A stretch of 64,000 nucleotides of DNA from assembly GCA_011033025.1 (NCBI GenBank), contig WFMF01000226.1, forward strand, positions 62,001-126,000. The letters run 5' to 3'. How positions within the stretch are numbered: the first letter of the stretch is position 1; the number at the start of each line of letters is the position of its first letter. Under the pieces are notes generated by a model that saw nothing but the letters and a program-made list of their open reading frames with translations, did no database searches and was not told where the DNA came from. Source of the stretch: Beroe forskalii (lineage: Eukaryota; Ctenophora; Nuda; Beroida; Beroidae). This document shows positions 12,201-27,200 of this stretch, one piece after another. The position numbers and the translations under genes are program-made.

Positions 12201-15200
12201 CTGCTCACACATCACTCTGCTTACCTGTCACTGATTCTGCTCACCTGTCACTGATTCTGCTCCACATGATGCTGGTTATGACTCCCACCACCTCGGTGAT
12301 AACGAACACTGATAGCATGATCTGTGAAGTTGCTCGCTGAGCTGTGAGCCGAGCTTCCGGTGTGTTGCACGTTGACACACAGTGGAAGTTGGTTTCAGCC
12401 GGTGTCACAGTACTGGCAGTACTCCGTTGTGTTGTTCAGGGAAGGCCCTGTTCCACCACCAGCTGCTTCATGATAACCCCTGAAACGTACAGAAAGCATA
12501 GACACCTGCGTCAGGAAAATGTTGCAAATGAAACATCATTTTGATACTTGGAAAGCAGTCTAGGTATGAAGTTATGATTGGATTTTTTTTTCAATAAAAT
12601 CGGGGATGCTAAAAGTTGAACTCCATTTCAAACAAGCAAATTAATAATGTACTCACGTTTTAAAGGATTTCAAAATATCAACGTAAACAAACAAAGGAAC
12701 CAACGGTCGGAGGAGGGTCACAGAGAAGACATACCAAAACAAAATACATTCGCAAAACAAGTACGTCACGTAGCTCATCGTGTACAATTATTGCTGGTAT
12801 ACTGCTCATATAAAAATGCAATCAAATCTGATGAAGTGATAAGATGGTATTGTGCATTTGCTCATTTGCCGTTTATCTGCTAAGTTCATATGACGAGTTT
12901 GTGATCTGCAAACTCTAAAAAGACTGGTTCAGGAATCTGCTATAAGTTCAACTGATGATGAGCGGTGAGCACGATCTGCAAACCTAGAAAACTGGTTCAG
13001 CAAGAAAGAGCGGAGAGTTTTATACTTAAACTTCCAGACTGTATCATGTGACCCACATGTGGCCTTTTCGTCGTTTTCAATTTCATTACATGTGAATATA
13101 ATTGAATAATTGTATGGATGCCCCGAATTAAGCATGACGCACCCAGTTGCCCTATACCCTCTCAGATTTCAATCATCTGAACAGTGGTATTTGGAATTCC
13201 TTATCAGCGCAATTGCACATGTTCACTAATTATTTTTTCCTGTCACATGTATGGCCTTTAATAAGATTAAATTCAGGGTCAAAAAGTTTAACTATTGGTT
13301 ATGATTGCAATAGCCTGTAATTTGACCGGGTTTTTTGCATGGACAGACAGTTAATAATTTCGGTTTTAAATGCCGGCTGACAGAAATTTTTGTCAAAAAT
13401 GGATGGCTCATCTCATTAGATGCCACTCGCAAAATTAAAAGACACGAGATCCAGTTAACTTTTTCTATGGTTGGATACTGAATGCCCGCCATTGAGTATA
13501 ATTGAAAACCGGCAAATTAGAGCATGAAAATCAGGTACGTGGATTCTTTGCACGGCTCTCGAAGTGAGAAGGTATTAATTTATAGTATAAACTTTTGACG
13601 CTGTTATCGGTGTCAAAAGCACACTTGCCTGTTCGGGACCATTCATCGGTTTGAATTTTCGCCCTCCGGGATGCAGGTCTAAACTGGATAAACCCTCGAG
13701 AAGAATCGCCAAATGGACCTGATAGACTTGTGCTTATGTAATAGGTATTTTATAGAATGTTTGTCCAAGAAGTAGGTTCTTGGACGAGAACCTTCTGAAG
13801 CAAGACTGAAGTAACTAAATAACTACCTACAATTTTACCTGATATCTGAGGAATAATTACAGGCCACTATATCTTCCTATGTACATAATATGTTAAAATA
13901 TTACTATATCAGCCTTGTTTTTCGCTTGATATCGCAACACAAGCTACTAGTGACGTTAGCGTTTGTTGTGCTCAAGTCTTATGAGCTATTTGTTTGTATT
14001 TTCTTCCATCGTCAAGGTCTATATATACCTATTACCTCCTCAATCCTCATTATATCGTGATTTGTTTGGAAGCAATACGCCGCCCGAATAAACTCTGCTC
14101 TAAAAGATAACCCGCCGCGATTGCTAAAGACGCAATTATAGGAGAAAAGCATATGCCTTACAATTCATTCGTGGTAAAGTCCTATATACCTTCCTAGCAC
14201 GTGCCACACAAATTACACCAGACGATGGTGTTTGAATCCTACTTCCAGAGTCATAATATTATAGATGGTTCTTGTTGTCGGGTAAGGTTTGCGCAGTATA
14301 TATGAGACGCACGTATAATATACGTATAACCTACGATGCCAATTTTTCTTTACATTTTGTCATTTGCAAGTCGCCTGACCATCTGTTTTAGCTTTGTAGG
14401 TACTTTCAGCCTCATCTCACCGGACTTCAAAGCCAGCTTCATCATCGGAATATACCTAGCTACGCTCAATTAATTACCCTTCCCATGATGTGGAATGTTG
14501 CCCTTAACTTCACGGGTATAAGGAGTGTATGTACCGGCTCTATATTAGATTGGTACAGCTCTACCTCAAGCATTGCTTTAATTCCTAATTGGTGCCACTA
14601 AGAGGCTCAGCAATATATAGGCTGTCCTCGGGCATCCCCGTGTATTATATATTATCTGTATAAGTCCTGTACTCAATACTCAGTACTGCCTACTCAGTAC
14701 TGCCTAACTTCCTTCCCTACTTCTACTAATACTGATTGATATTTGATTACATAGGGCGTTTGTCTGTGTACTTCTTGAGACGAACTGTAGAGAATAGTAT
14801 CATTATTGATATATTTATTTATATATACAACTGTAAACGTTCTTCTGGTAATTGTTTTGTTGACCAAGACAGGAAGTCATGAGCAGCGAATATATCCGAC
14901 TGTGTTATATATAATATATTGTGTTTGAATTTGACATCGCGGAAACCATCCTCCAGCAGGAAAGATAAGAACCCGGTCCCCACGATCACCTCCCGAATTT
15001 AGTTATATATTTTGTACCCGGTCAGGCCGCTCTACTATATACTTATATAAATTATACTCATATATTATACTGTCCACCTAATGAATATTGTAGGTATTTG
15101 GTCCCTGATTCGCGGTGATTGGAATATTTGTAGTTACTGATTGGTCTGATCGGATGCATAATGGATGGTAAACACAAAGTTCCTCCTCCTCCTCTCCCTC

Positions 15201-18200
15201 CTCCTTCTACTTCTTCCCCAGCTGAGCTCGTGATTAGTATAAGCGCATAAAACGCAAAATAAATATCGGCTCCTCACGGTAATTTCACCCCAACCTTCGA
15301 GCTGGAGATCTATTTTAGTGGATTTTGAGGGGGAATATATATATATGTAATTCTGGCCTGATATATCAGCTATATATTCCGAATTCTGATGTGCGTATAA
15401 ATTCATTTCACGATCATATCATCAGTTGGAAAATACCTATTAGCCCCTGTGTATGTGAGGGAAGGTATATTCCCGTTCATTTAAAGGAAATATCAGGAAC
15501 GTATATGAGTTCTGTTATTATAATTACTGAATATACAGAACCTTTCCTCTGCTTTCGTCACTATCCCGGTGATTCATGAAAAGTTGATGCATAATAGGAT
15601 AATGTTTGAAATGCAATATATGGTTTTCGACCTAGACCGTTCTTGTGACCACAGTTATACTTTGTGATTAATATACATACTATTTGAGAACTTCATGTTT
15701 ACTCTCATTGTCAGCATAAGGACCTAATCTTATAAATTATTGAATATTCATTGTTATTAAATAGACCGGATGGGTGAAAATTAATTTTCACAGCTGTCAT
15801 GGCCCATGGGAAATGTTAAAATTCGATGCTTTTTCTTCAGAACAAGTTTAACCCATTATAGTCCGCTCATCGCATCCGTATCGAGATGCATTATCATTTT
15901 CTGGGCAGTCTCTTTCCTATTTTCAATGCCTGATTTTCGGATTTTCCGCTTGAGCTGATCTCAGTAATCAGAAAGCCTGCAAATTGTCTAAAGCACTCAC
16001 CTCATTGCACATCTGTGTATAAACCTTGGAAGGTCTAAAACGTTAATGATTATCTTTAACTGAGAGCATACGTCACTATGTAATAGCAGTCAGCGATGAG
16101 GTACAATGTTTTTGTAAAACGTCAAACTTGTTCGTCACAGTACGGGTTTTCCGTGTTCTCCACCCTTGTGAGCGTCAGGTTCGGGGGAGGACTAGAAACC
16201 ATGATAATATGCAGTTGAATCAATAGCTGAAGAATAACCTCGTACTGCAAGGCAGGTTTTGGGGGTTATTGAGGTGAAGTAACAACTTTGCCCCATTGTC
16301 CCCTAGATATTGAAGGATTATTTGAGGAAAAATTTGAACTTTTCTAAGGGTGGTGCAGGGGTATTGTCGATTTAAAAATACGCTTTGACACGGTTTTGTG
16401 GGACTATTCAGCTGAATTTTCCAGCACTGCAGATTGGTTTTGAAGGTTTATAAGTTATATTTTATCCTTTCTTGTTTTTCTTTGGTTTGTTTCCCGAATG
16501 GTATTTTCAAAGTGATCACTTCACCAAGGGCATTAATTCGAGCCATCTATCAATTTTTTGCGCGACATGTTGAGCAGAAGAAGCAGCGCCGGGTAAATGT
16601 GTAGGCTAGGGTAAATGCGGGAAGGTGTTCAAGAGTTTGAAACTTAAGTGAAAGCCTTGAGTTGTGTAATGTGTATGTAAGCCGTGTTACAAACTAATTT
16701 CTGGCAATAGGTCAGGGGACAGGGGTAGTGTAATGTTCCTCGATGCTGTCCATTCATGTGAGCAAGTGAACTCTAGCCAAACAATTTAACAAGACAATGG
16801 TACTTTAATCGTAGTAAGTTATGGGGACCAAGGGTTCGCAGCCGAGATAGAGGCAGTTTAACGGTCCCAAGGCCGAGTTAAAGGCAGTTTAACGCTCACA
16901 AGGCCGACCGCCGGAGTAGAGGCAGTTTAACGGTAGCAAGGCCGAAGTAGAGACATTTTTACGGTTACAAGGCCGAGGTAGAGGCAGTGTAACGGTTCCA
17001 AGGCCGAGTTAGATGCAGTGTAACGGTTCCATGACCGAGGTGAAGGCAGTGTAACGGTAACATGACCGAGGTGAAGGCAGTGTAACGGTAACATGACCGA
17101 GGTAGAGGCAGTGTAACGGTAACATGGCCGAGGTAAAGGCAGTGTAACGGTAATATGGCCGAGATAGAGGCAGTGTAAGGGTATCATGGCCGAGGTAGAG
17201 GTAGTTTAACAGTTACATGGCCGAGGTAGAGGCAGATCGCAATCAAATATTTCCGAAGTTCCTTTGAAAGACGTGTCCACGTCAGAATGGTAGCGTCACG
17301 AGGACGTGCGTGGAAAGCTATTACAACAGCTCTTTTCAAGGGGATTCTGCTTTTCATGGCGTGATTGCACTTCTTCCCTCGAGCAATCCTTTGTACCGCT
17401 GCTGAGTTGCCATGAACAGGCCGCGCTACTTAACATTCGACTCGATATAATGAAGCTGCTGCTGTAATTTGACGTCAAGGAAAGAGAGTTTATACTTGTA
17501 GCTTGAAGTGCACTATAACGTCTCTTCGTCACACTCCTGGCTGTACTCTTGCTCCAGCGCTATTTTGAGCACCGTTAGTATTTTTGTTTCGGTCGTCACG
17601 TGACTGCTATAGTGTCCGGCGTCCGCGGTGATTGTGATATGGTTGCAGCCATTATTTAACTTTCCCTGCGAACCATTTATAATATGTGCTATCGCGAAGT
17701 TGTTTTGTCAACATACCTTAAAACTTTCGTGCAGTTGATCGTATTTGATGTGTACCTTGACAAGGATTTCATTTTGTTTCATTTTGTTTCACTATCAGGA
17801 AGCTTACTCGACGGTTAGCCGTGACAACTGTCCAGATTTGCTGCAAGCTGCATCTCTCACTATTTCCAATAGCTGTGAACATAATTGTTTGACACTTACG
17901 TGTGGGCCGCTTGCAAATGGGTCGCTTTCTTTTTACATTAACTTTTTTGATGAATTTAATCACGAGATGAGGCTCCAATTGGTTTGCTCCAAAGAATTAA
18001 TTAAAACTTTTAAATGGATTGTCCTTTCATAAAATTTATTATGAGTGACATCATACACATAATATGTTTTTATTGTACTTTATAATCATCTCTAAAAAAC
18101 TGGTCATAAAAGGTAACTTACAATTCGTAACCTGAGCTATTCGCTAGTCTACAGTGAATAAGGTCGAGTGAATGACTCCCAATGTGTTTAAAAGATGTCC

Positions 18201-21200
18201 TCTTTGGCTACTGTGATAACTGCCATCGTCCGATCCATCTCAAACACTGTCGCTGTACTCCGGAAATCAAGGGTGGGTTCAGCCACTACAATCAAAGAGT
18301 AAATTCAGTTATCGTCAAAATAAGAAAACTTCTATTTTAATAAGATACAATTGTTACGTGAGAAATCGAAATTCGGGTCGAAATTTGGGTGATTTGCACA
18401 GTTTTGAGTGAAATGAGGTCAAAATTAAGGAGTGTAAGTTCTGTGAAATGGCACCAAATGATCTGGTGTCAAACTTTGCTGGTTTGACTCTAAAACTTGA
18501 AACAATACCAGGCTAAATTTCTATGAGAAATATGATCTTGTGCCACAGAAAAATGATGCCTTTCTGAACTGGCATGAACTTGAATTGGTGTCAAGATTAA
18601 CTGGTATCATTACCCGGCGATTTCTTACTAAAGACGTTTCAATTATCCACCTACCATTCTCATGTGGTGTCAATTCAAACGGAACTGGTTACCAGGCTTA
18701 TTATCGCCACTGCGAAAGGATTTCAGACTGAACAGGTGTAGACTTTGTAAACATTGGTGTCAAAATTAACTTGTTCTGCAGTGAAAAGGTTTAAGACTGG
18801 AGTTTCATCAATCTGAACTAGTTTTAAAGTTAATCGGTGCATCAATTCATTGATGACGATCTGGTTTGGTGTCAAAGTTTAACTATGATTATGGTGGAAA
18901 AGGACAAATGGTGGAAAATTATAACCATTTTGCGACACTTTTGCAATCTTCAAATAAGCACTTCTGCAATTAATTTTAGTGCTGACCTTACACCCACAAT
19001 GGCAATATTGTCAGCAGCCGTCGTTTTCCACCAGTTTACGAGATGTTAACCACCGCTTTTAACCATAAATAAATTTACGCCTAAATTCACCACCAACTTT
19101 ACCAAAAGTTTAAAATATTAGTTTAAGCTCTAAGTTTACCATAAGTTCCATTTTAAGTCTAAATCGCTATTTACCTATCTTTCAGAGTACGCAGTACAAG
19201 TTACGACTCCAAATCCACAAAGCCCAGTACACGGCCAAACCCCGGGAATCTTTCCTCAATTACTTTGTGAAAATCAGAGTTGCACAGTACAGAACAGGTA
19301 ATGATAATTGCAACTCAAGAAGTATGACTGTTATACGAGAAGTATTTTTATCAGAATTATAGCTTTAGGAAATCACGTGATCGTCTCCGCCACCAGAGTG
19401 TATTTCTGGTTGTCATGGTGCTGACAACAAAAGTTTTTAAGCCACCTGTTCGCCAGACGGTAGCCTCATGACTTTCTACTGCCCTTCGACAATCGACATG
19501 ATATCAAAATTCAAATATTATTATAATTCTTACATACCAAATCAGTTCATTTACAGAAACTGGTCCGCTTGAGAATGCGTCCTTCTTCAACGTACCGACA
19601 TGGGACGAACGCTTTGACTTCTACCTCGATAGCTTGGACTACCCTCTCGAGCTCAAGATCGTGGAGAGGGACAAGTTCGGGGACCACTTTGTAGGTGAGC
19701 GGCCTGCTGGAATTTAGGAAATGCACGCTTCTCTTCCAACTTTTGAAAATTTTAGATTTCTTCTGAAATTTTTCCTCCGTTGAGTTTTCTGAAACATGTC
19801 GTAAGACTCACTTTACTTTCCTTAGACATCTTGGAAATTCCATGAGGAATTTCTCCGCGGTTATTACATAAAAGAATAGTGCAGATCATCAGAGTTAAGG
19901 ATGATTTCTGTACAGTGCTAAATGACGTCAACCGATGTCACGCCGAGCACTCTGTAATACTTGTGATGACGTCAGCAGGCTAATATAGCCGTTCCATCAC
20001 ATGGGTGGCACTGATGTGCCTACCAACGATTGAGTGCCCTGCGTTCTCTTTGTCTCTATCTCATATTTAGCTTCCATGGAATCGATTTGTAAGTCAATGA
20101 AGAAAATTTTCCAGTCTTTTGGTATTTAAAAACGTTTAAAATAAGAGGGTAGACTTAGCTATATTTTTGATTTTATAATCAGGTTACGGGCTGATTATAT
20201 AGTTACATAATCGGGTAATGGGCTAACGATTGGAGGAGTTAGTGCGTCCACGAAACCCTAAGACCGTAGCTAAGGGTGGCTAAAGGCGTGGTATTTAGGC
20301 AGTCTCCACCAAATGCACTACCTAATTTCTAAACGGACCCACGTTAAAAGCTCCATAATTCAAATCGTACCTGGCTTTTGTTCGTGACTTAATTTTCTGC
20401 GCAAAAAAAAATTCGCGCAGTTTTTCTTTCATATTCATAAGTTTTGAAACCCAATCGATTGAACTTCGAAGTCGATATTTTATGCTTCAAATCATTTCAC
20501 GAGCGTAACCTTACCAAAAGAAATACCGCCGTCCGCCACTTTTTCAAAGTTACAAACACTCCAAACTGAGTACTTACCTGGCACTCCGACAGGGCGATGT
20601 TCGACAGAGTTATTCGAGTTCGGGGTCTCTGAGCCGTGTGTGGTGGTCAAGCCTCTCGAGTGTAAACGAGGCATAGCCTCCAAGCTGAACGGACAGCTGG
20701 AGTTCACCGTCGTTATCGAGAACGCATCGGACGCTGATCAGAGGCAGTACGAGCTTGAGAAACAGGTGAGTGGAGGAGAGAGTGTGGAGTGATGTTGTTG
20801 TGTGTGGCGGAAATTTTAATTGCTGGGGTAATGATACAACACTTTGCAACAATTTTAGAGGAAATGTCAATTGGCGAATTTTCACTATGATTTTCAAGTT
20901 TTATTTACGGTAAGATACGATGTTTTTAAGTCTTCCCAAAAAGTTGGTCTTACAAAGCTAAGTGTGGCATTTTAAGAGAGCGTTAGCCCTAACGGTTACA
21001 AACCTTCACCTTGTTCCGGTCCTAAACTTTTGAATGTTTAAGGTTTGATAACAGCTTTTTCTTCGTTTATGTCAAAGTGATCTATGAAAAAGCATGTTAT
21101 TATCCCCCTATGTTATAATTGTGCAGGCAGCCGCTGCTGCTGCCGTACAAGCTGAGAAAGAGGAACGAGAAAAGAAAAAGAGAGCACACAAGGAGCAGAC

Positions 21201-24200
21201 AGGTGACTCTAGACACGCTGTCTCGGATGATGCATCACACAGTAACCATAGCAACCACAGTAACCACAGCAACCACAGCAACTTCCAAATGGTGGATTAC
21301 CCTGACAGTGACCACGAAAGGTAAAATGCAATATTATTACTAGTAATGTATGTCATTGATAATTGTCACAGTAATGGAAATCTTGGTTCCAAGGGTTAAG
21401 ATCATGAGTGTAAACTCAAATGCCATTTCAATATTTAGTTTTCTCTTGCAAATCCACAAATGCTAATTTTTTTCTAAAATTGTTGAATTAATCTGAAAGT
21501 AACCAGGAATGGTTGGATTGTTTTTTCTAGTGTCATTAAGTTTCATGCTCAATTTGTTCATCGTCTGGTGCACAGGCAGTCTATTTCCTCAGCATACTGC
21601 AGTATCTGAAACCAGCCGTAAATTCCCAGACTTAAAACTTTAATCGTCTATTAAAGTCCTCACAAATTGCTCATGGTCATTGTCCTATTTCATGTTTCTA
21701 TATTTCTCAGAAATTAGCCATCCACTTCTTAACTTAAGAGGTCTTCTGGGAAGCGTTTACTGAGTTTCACATACGTCTGTAACTGAACGGACCAGCACTT
21801 TGCATTGTGTTCAAAATTTGTTCATTGAATATTTAATTGAAGGTCTCTGCTAGTGCTGGCATTTATTTCTTCATTACATAATACCGAATGATGAAAGATA
21901 TATCAAAATTTTAGTTCAATGTCAAGGTCATCGCATTCCCTAATGTTCATTAGAATAATCACGAAACCTTAGTTAAATTCCGAGGATGGAGACCAGATAC
22001 TTGTCACCCATCTTACATTCTTACAATAATCAGAGTAGAGATATGTCAAATTCTCAAATTGAGGATACAGATAGCATACATGAACATTGAACAAGTAACT
22101 CTCGAAATGAAGAGGTTCTTTGAGGTTTTGCCTTTTACCGATGAGAAATCACTGGAAGAAACTGAAGATTCTTGTTTAGGTCTTCAAGATCTAGGTAAAC
22201 TTTAAATGTAGTGGTCACTTTCATCTATTCACCCAGATAGTAAGTTACGTCTGATTCCTAAGGTAGCTCGTCTGAAAGCCACATAATTTGTCCTCTATCT
22301 AACTCCTTTAATTCCAAGAGACTCAACAGTCGAAATCCGCTGATTCAACCGAATAATAAACCAGGAATCATATTGTATGGTTACTGGTTAGTCTGTAACT
22401 TGGAGATTGACTCTCGTTGAATCAACTAGAGAACTGAAAAAAAAACAGGGAAGACAGGACAACGAAAACAGGAAAAACCTGGAATTGAAGTCGTAAAACT
22501 GACATGCGCTGACTTGGCTTCACTTATACTAAGAATTACGATGTTATTGAATATTAAGTATTGTGAGACTCTGGTTATTCAATGTGTTTTAAAAGTTCTG
22601 AACAATTGATAACTCCCTGCGCAATAAAACATGATAAGTAAGTTATAAAGTGATACGTTTCATCATCTTCCCTTCCCTGTTATTAGAGTATTAGTACTCT
22701 GTTATCTGCCTTGATAAGTTTGTGCTGCAAGCAACTTCGAGTAGGTAAGTACCCAATTAACCATAACCATTAAGCATAATATAGTGTATAATAAATTTCC
22801 TTTGGAGAAGCCCTCATAAAATTTTTTGTGAATTTAAATAAAAAGCACACCTTGATTTTTTACTTTCGTAAAGGGAGTACCGGGTAGTAGCATTGAATGG
22901 TTATTGTCAAGTTTTTGAATTTGATAGCAACTGTTTTAAATGATCATTCAGTCTTGATCAATGTTAGACAATATAGATTTGCAAGGTCATGAGCAAATCA
23001 CTGAAATTTTGCTCCAAATAAACCTATCATTGATTTGATTCATTGAAATTCAAATATGAGCTCTGCCTTGGTAAGTGGTAACATTTTACAACTTTGTTAT
23101 CTCGAAATCAAGTTCAAGTCTGCTTCAAATGGTAACATGAGTAATTTTCGTGCGAAAATCAAGTATCGAATTTTGAGATTCCCCTGCCAACCTGTTATTA
23201 ACACCAATGAGCATTGCAATCGTTTCCAAGCTCATATACTGATATCTGAGTATATGATCAACATGAAGCCTTCAGTATGATGTTCAGTACTGGCTTGAAG
23301 TATGTTGTTGTTATTAGCATAGACCTCAAAATTCAGAACTTGATAAATTCTTGCCTGATTATAGCTAAACTTGAATACTTGATCTCGTACTTGATCTATA
23401 GCCTTTGATAAATTCTGACATATCTCAAGCAACAAGTCACAACGATGTTCCAAATAAATTCTTTTATTCCTATACTTTCTAGCATGCTTTCTGTACATTC
23501 CTGTAAATGCTTCAGTACCACTCACATTCATTTTGCATAATTTACTTGTGTTTTATAAATCACCAATAATTGAAGTATGTGTCGTCGCCAACTCTCCCCT
23601 AATTCCGTCCATTCGATGATTTAAATTCAACTTCTATGGAAATTAACTTCAGCATCCAATTTCCTTAAGGTTATTGTATTATCTCAGTTGATAATCCTGA
23701 AAGATCATATATCTTACTGAGCCCTGCCCATCAAGAATTATTTTGTCATTGATTCTGAATTAAAAGGGCGCTTCGGGTCATGGAATGCCTAGCACTAAAA
23801 TTATCAGATTTTATGAATACCTTGGCTTAATACGAAGGTGTCTTTTCTACATCGAGAAACTAGAAAAAATCGACCATATTTCTTTATTATGCTTTAAACG
23901 CGATCAATATATTGTTTTCTCTGCTGTTGAGGTCACGAACTTTTTACTCGAAAATGTTTATTCCGCCCTCAAGTTCCTTTGCTGGTGATCGGACGGTCGA
24001 TGGACAAAGCCTTGTCAATTGCAATGAATTTCCCCAGTGGATGAATGCAGGATGCAATAGTTTGCGCTAGTTTAGTCTGATGAAGATTTGATATTATAGT
24101 TATCCTTGGCGTTTTGCCGTCTTCAGTCATGAAGATGGAATGGCGATGTAACCCAAAAATACTGAAATAAACCTGGTGCAAATTATCTGGTTAACCATTA

Positions 24201-27200
24201 TGCTATCATCGGCAATACAATACAAAATATCATTCGGTACCTAAAGTTCAGATCAAACTACTGACGTTTTAAAGAGGGACGAATGAGACTTTCCATAGCA
24301 CTTCGTACCATCGAACTTGTCTGATGATATTGTGTTATTTGACACTCCAAAATGTTAGTGAACTCGCCTATGAATTATCTACAAGTAATGAGTTTCCTCA
24401 TGACCAGAGCACACAGTGGAGCATTAAGTTGATATCAAGTTATGTTAAGTTATTATTATCTTCACGGTTTTCTTTGATCTGAGTTACACCGGTGCCCGTT
24501 TCATCCATAAGTGGGACTATAGAATATTTCTTCGTGCTCTGAAGTCTGAGGATCTTTTGGCTTTTCATGCTAATGGCAGAACTGTCTCCTGAATTCTTAC
24601 GCCCGTTTCCTAATGTCAGGATCGTCTCTTGGGCTCTCACGCCCCTTTCTTAAGGTAAGATTTGTCTGCTTGAGTTCTGAGGCAGAGAGGCACTCAACAT
24701 AATTTCAAGATTGGTTGTCTACCTTTTGGGAAAACGTTGTTAAGACTTTTAAGGACTTACTCACCTGTTTAGCGACTCATATATTCGAGAAATTGACAGC
24801 GTTGACAGAAAATTATATACCAAATCTGACTTCACTGATATCCGGTAAGTACAAAAGGGAATTATGATATTTCTAAGAAATTCACATATATATGAGTAAG
24901 TTTATGGACTTGCAACACACAGACTGGGAACATATTCAATATTTATGTAAACACAAATAGCTTAACTCAAAACGTAGAACCTATATATTAGCTCAAAACA
25001 TATTATGTTGCTTCAACAATAAAATAATATCCAGAATTATAATATACAGTTTGCCAAGAAAATGTTCCGTGCCGTATGCTCTCTGTAAATAAAGTGTGAA
25101 CGTTTTACGCCATGTTTAATGATACGTGTACTGTATCTGTCGGTTCACTCTACCTTCCTCTTGTAACTGTGGTATAAGAAATATTAGAATCTGTCACTCA
25201 ACACGAGCTCCTAGAAAAATACCAAAATCTTAAACTCTGTGCGTATAATATTCCTGTTTTTTTATTTATTTTTGCAAAAAACTTTGTTTACATGCTCGTT
25301 TTTCGGAACTTGTATGATGTATTATGTGGCATGTTTTCTACTACTACAAATCGTTGCGTAATCAGTACAATGCCGCATAATAAAGTTGGCTGAAGGATAC
25401 GTTGGTTTTCTCCCTGCACTCTGCAGTACTACCCCCTCTGCCTCACCAGGAGTCGGCCGCGGAGTGCCACAAACCGGAGCATGAGTCCTAAGCACGCCCA
25501 GAACCACCACCACCACCACCACGCTCTGAAGAGGAGCAAGTCTAGCCAGCGGTGCACGGACAGGGAATTCTTCTCTTCCTCCTCCCGTGAGAGCTTCCCC
25601 ACGGACACCTCAACGACCGAGGGGGCGGCAGCGCGAGGGGTGTGGCCATGCGCTCCAGGATCTGCTACTCCCAGGACGGGGGCTCCCGGGACCTCCTGTC
25701 TACCTCGTGCGATCCGAACATGCTGCGGTCTGCCAAGAACGAACTAGCGCCCCCGGAAAGCAATAAGAACGGAACGGGCGGACCTTATCGTAAATTATCC
25801 CTTACTCCCGATCTCCCTAGACTGGAACGAAGGACTATGCTCAACAATCACCCCCTGCAAAAACACTCTCAGAAACTGTCCACCTCAGAAGAATCAGACC
25901 TCGTGGAATCGGACGCAAACCTTAATCACGTGACCAACAGTTCGTCCAATCAGAGTGATCATGCCGTGCTAGCCACGGCGGTCTCCAACAAGGGTCCGTA
26001 CACGCGATCTAACAGCTGTGAAGGTGCGAGGAAGGTGGTGGCTGCTACTGTTGACACCACGCCCTCCCACAGTTCGTCCGCCTCGTTGAAGTCCAAGAGC
26101 TCCGGGACGAGTGGGAGCAAGGTCCGCATTGTGGGTCCGTCTGACAACTCCCTGACGAGTCTCTCCACGTCCTCTAGTGCGGGCAGTGCGGGCAGCAGGC
26201 CCGCCAAACAACCTCCTGTCTCCATCTACAACTCCGATCCTGGGGACCTGGCCGAGGCGGATCAGATGGAACGGAAGTGCATTTCCGACCCGGAGAACGG
26301 ACTGGAAACCGATAAACTCCCCGAGTTGGGGGCCGTCACGGACAAGAGGAAGGCGTTTGCTGCCAAGAAACGGAATAAGAACCTGCTGACCCCGAACATC
26401 CTGGCGGACATAGGGGAGAGGAGTGACAACTCCGATCAGTCGTTTGATCACGGAGACAGCACGGGAAACTGCCACCAGTCCAGGGCGGCGGCAGACAACG
26501 TGAACAGGGCGGCGGCTAATAACGCCGCCCGCGCCATCAACGACACGTATTACGCTGCTAATGATTCGGCTGCGTCCTCGTCCGAGCAGAACCCAGGGAG
26601 TCCCACAGGAGGGGGGAGGAGGGGATGGTGGGCAGCAACCAGAATCTTCTTCTTCTTCTCCCCAAATGGGGGAACAGTCACCCAGCTCCACTTCTGAGGT
26701 GAGTTGAAGTTGCTTTATGAACTGCCAGTGGTATTTGCTTTGGGTATGTGTGTTGGTGTGTATGATTGTGTGTGTGGGTGCGTTGTACTTTCTTTGTGTG
26801 GGTGAATGGGGAGTTAATGCCTATAGTAGCTGTGGTTATTTAAACTACCCATTGTTGCTGTATGTTTTGTTAACTGCGTATTGATGCATTATATTATGTG
26901 TATGTGTTAACTGCCGAATCTTTGTGGCTGTATTTGCTAAATGTTCATGTTGCTTTTTGAGTAGGTTGTTATACTCTTAGTCATGAAAAAAGAAGTTTTC
27001 ATCCTCATTCAAGCACAATCGTCTGCGATAATTAGTACAATGGAAAATCTGTCCATGTTTTGGGGTATTTCTCCCTTCGTTCAGGCTAAGGTACTTAGTA
27101 AGGTAGTACTTATTACTTTTCCAGGGCTTCGGATAAATGAATTTAGCATAATATAACGACCACCAATCGAATCCTTCTATGATTCTATATCTCAGCATAA

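Noticed and set aside
11300-12262. CRISPR-like array
   Set aside because: Direct 20-bp repeats without spacers in an animal intron; it is a minisatellite.
17745-18032. 95-codon ORF with five cysteines as a gene
   Set aside because: One acceptor-like site but no recognised fold, start context or partner exon; kept only as a remark.
25969-26691. 240-codon minus ORF
   Set aside because: Antisense shadow of the serine-rich linker exon, with low-complexity Arg/Gly/Val composition and no splice partners.
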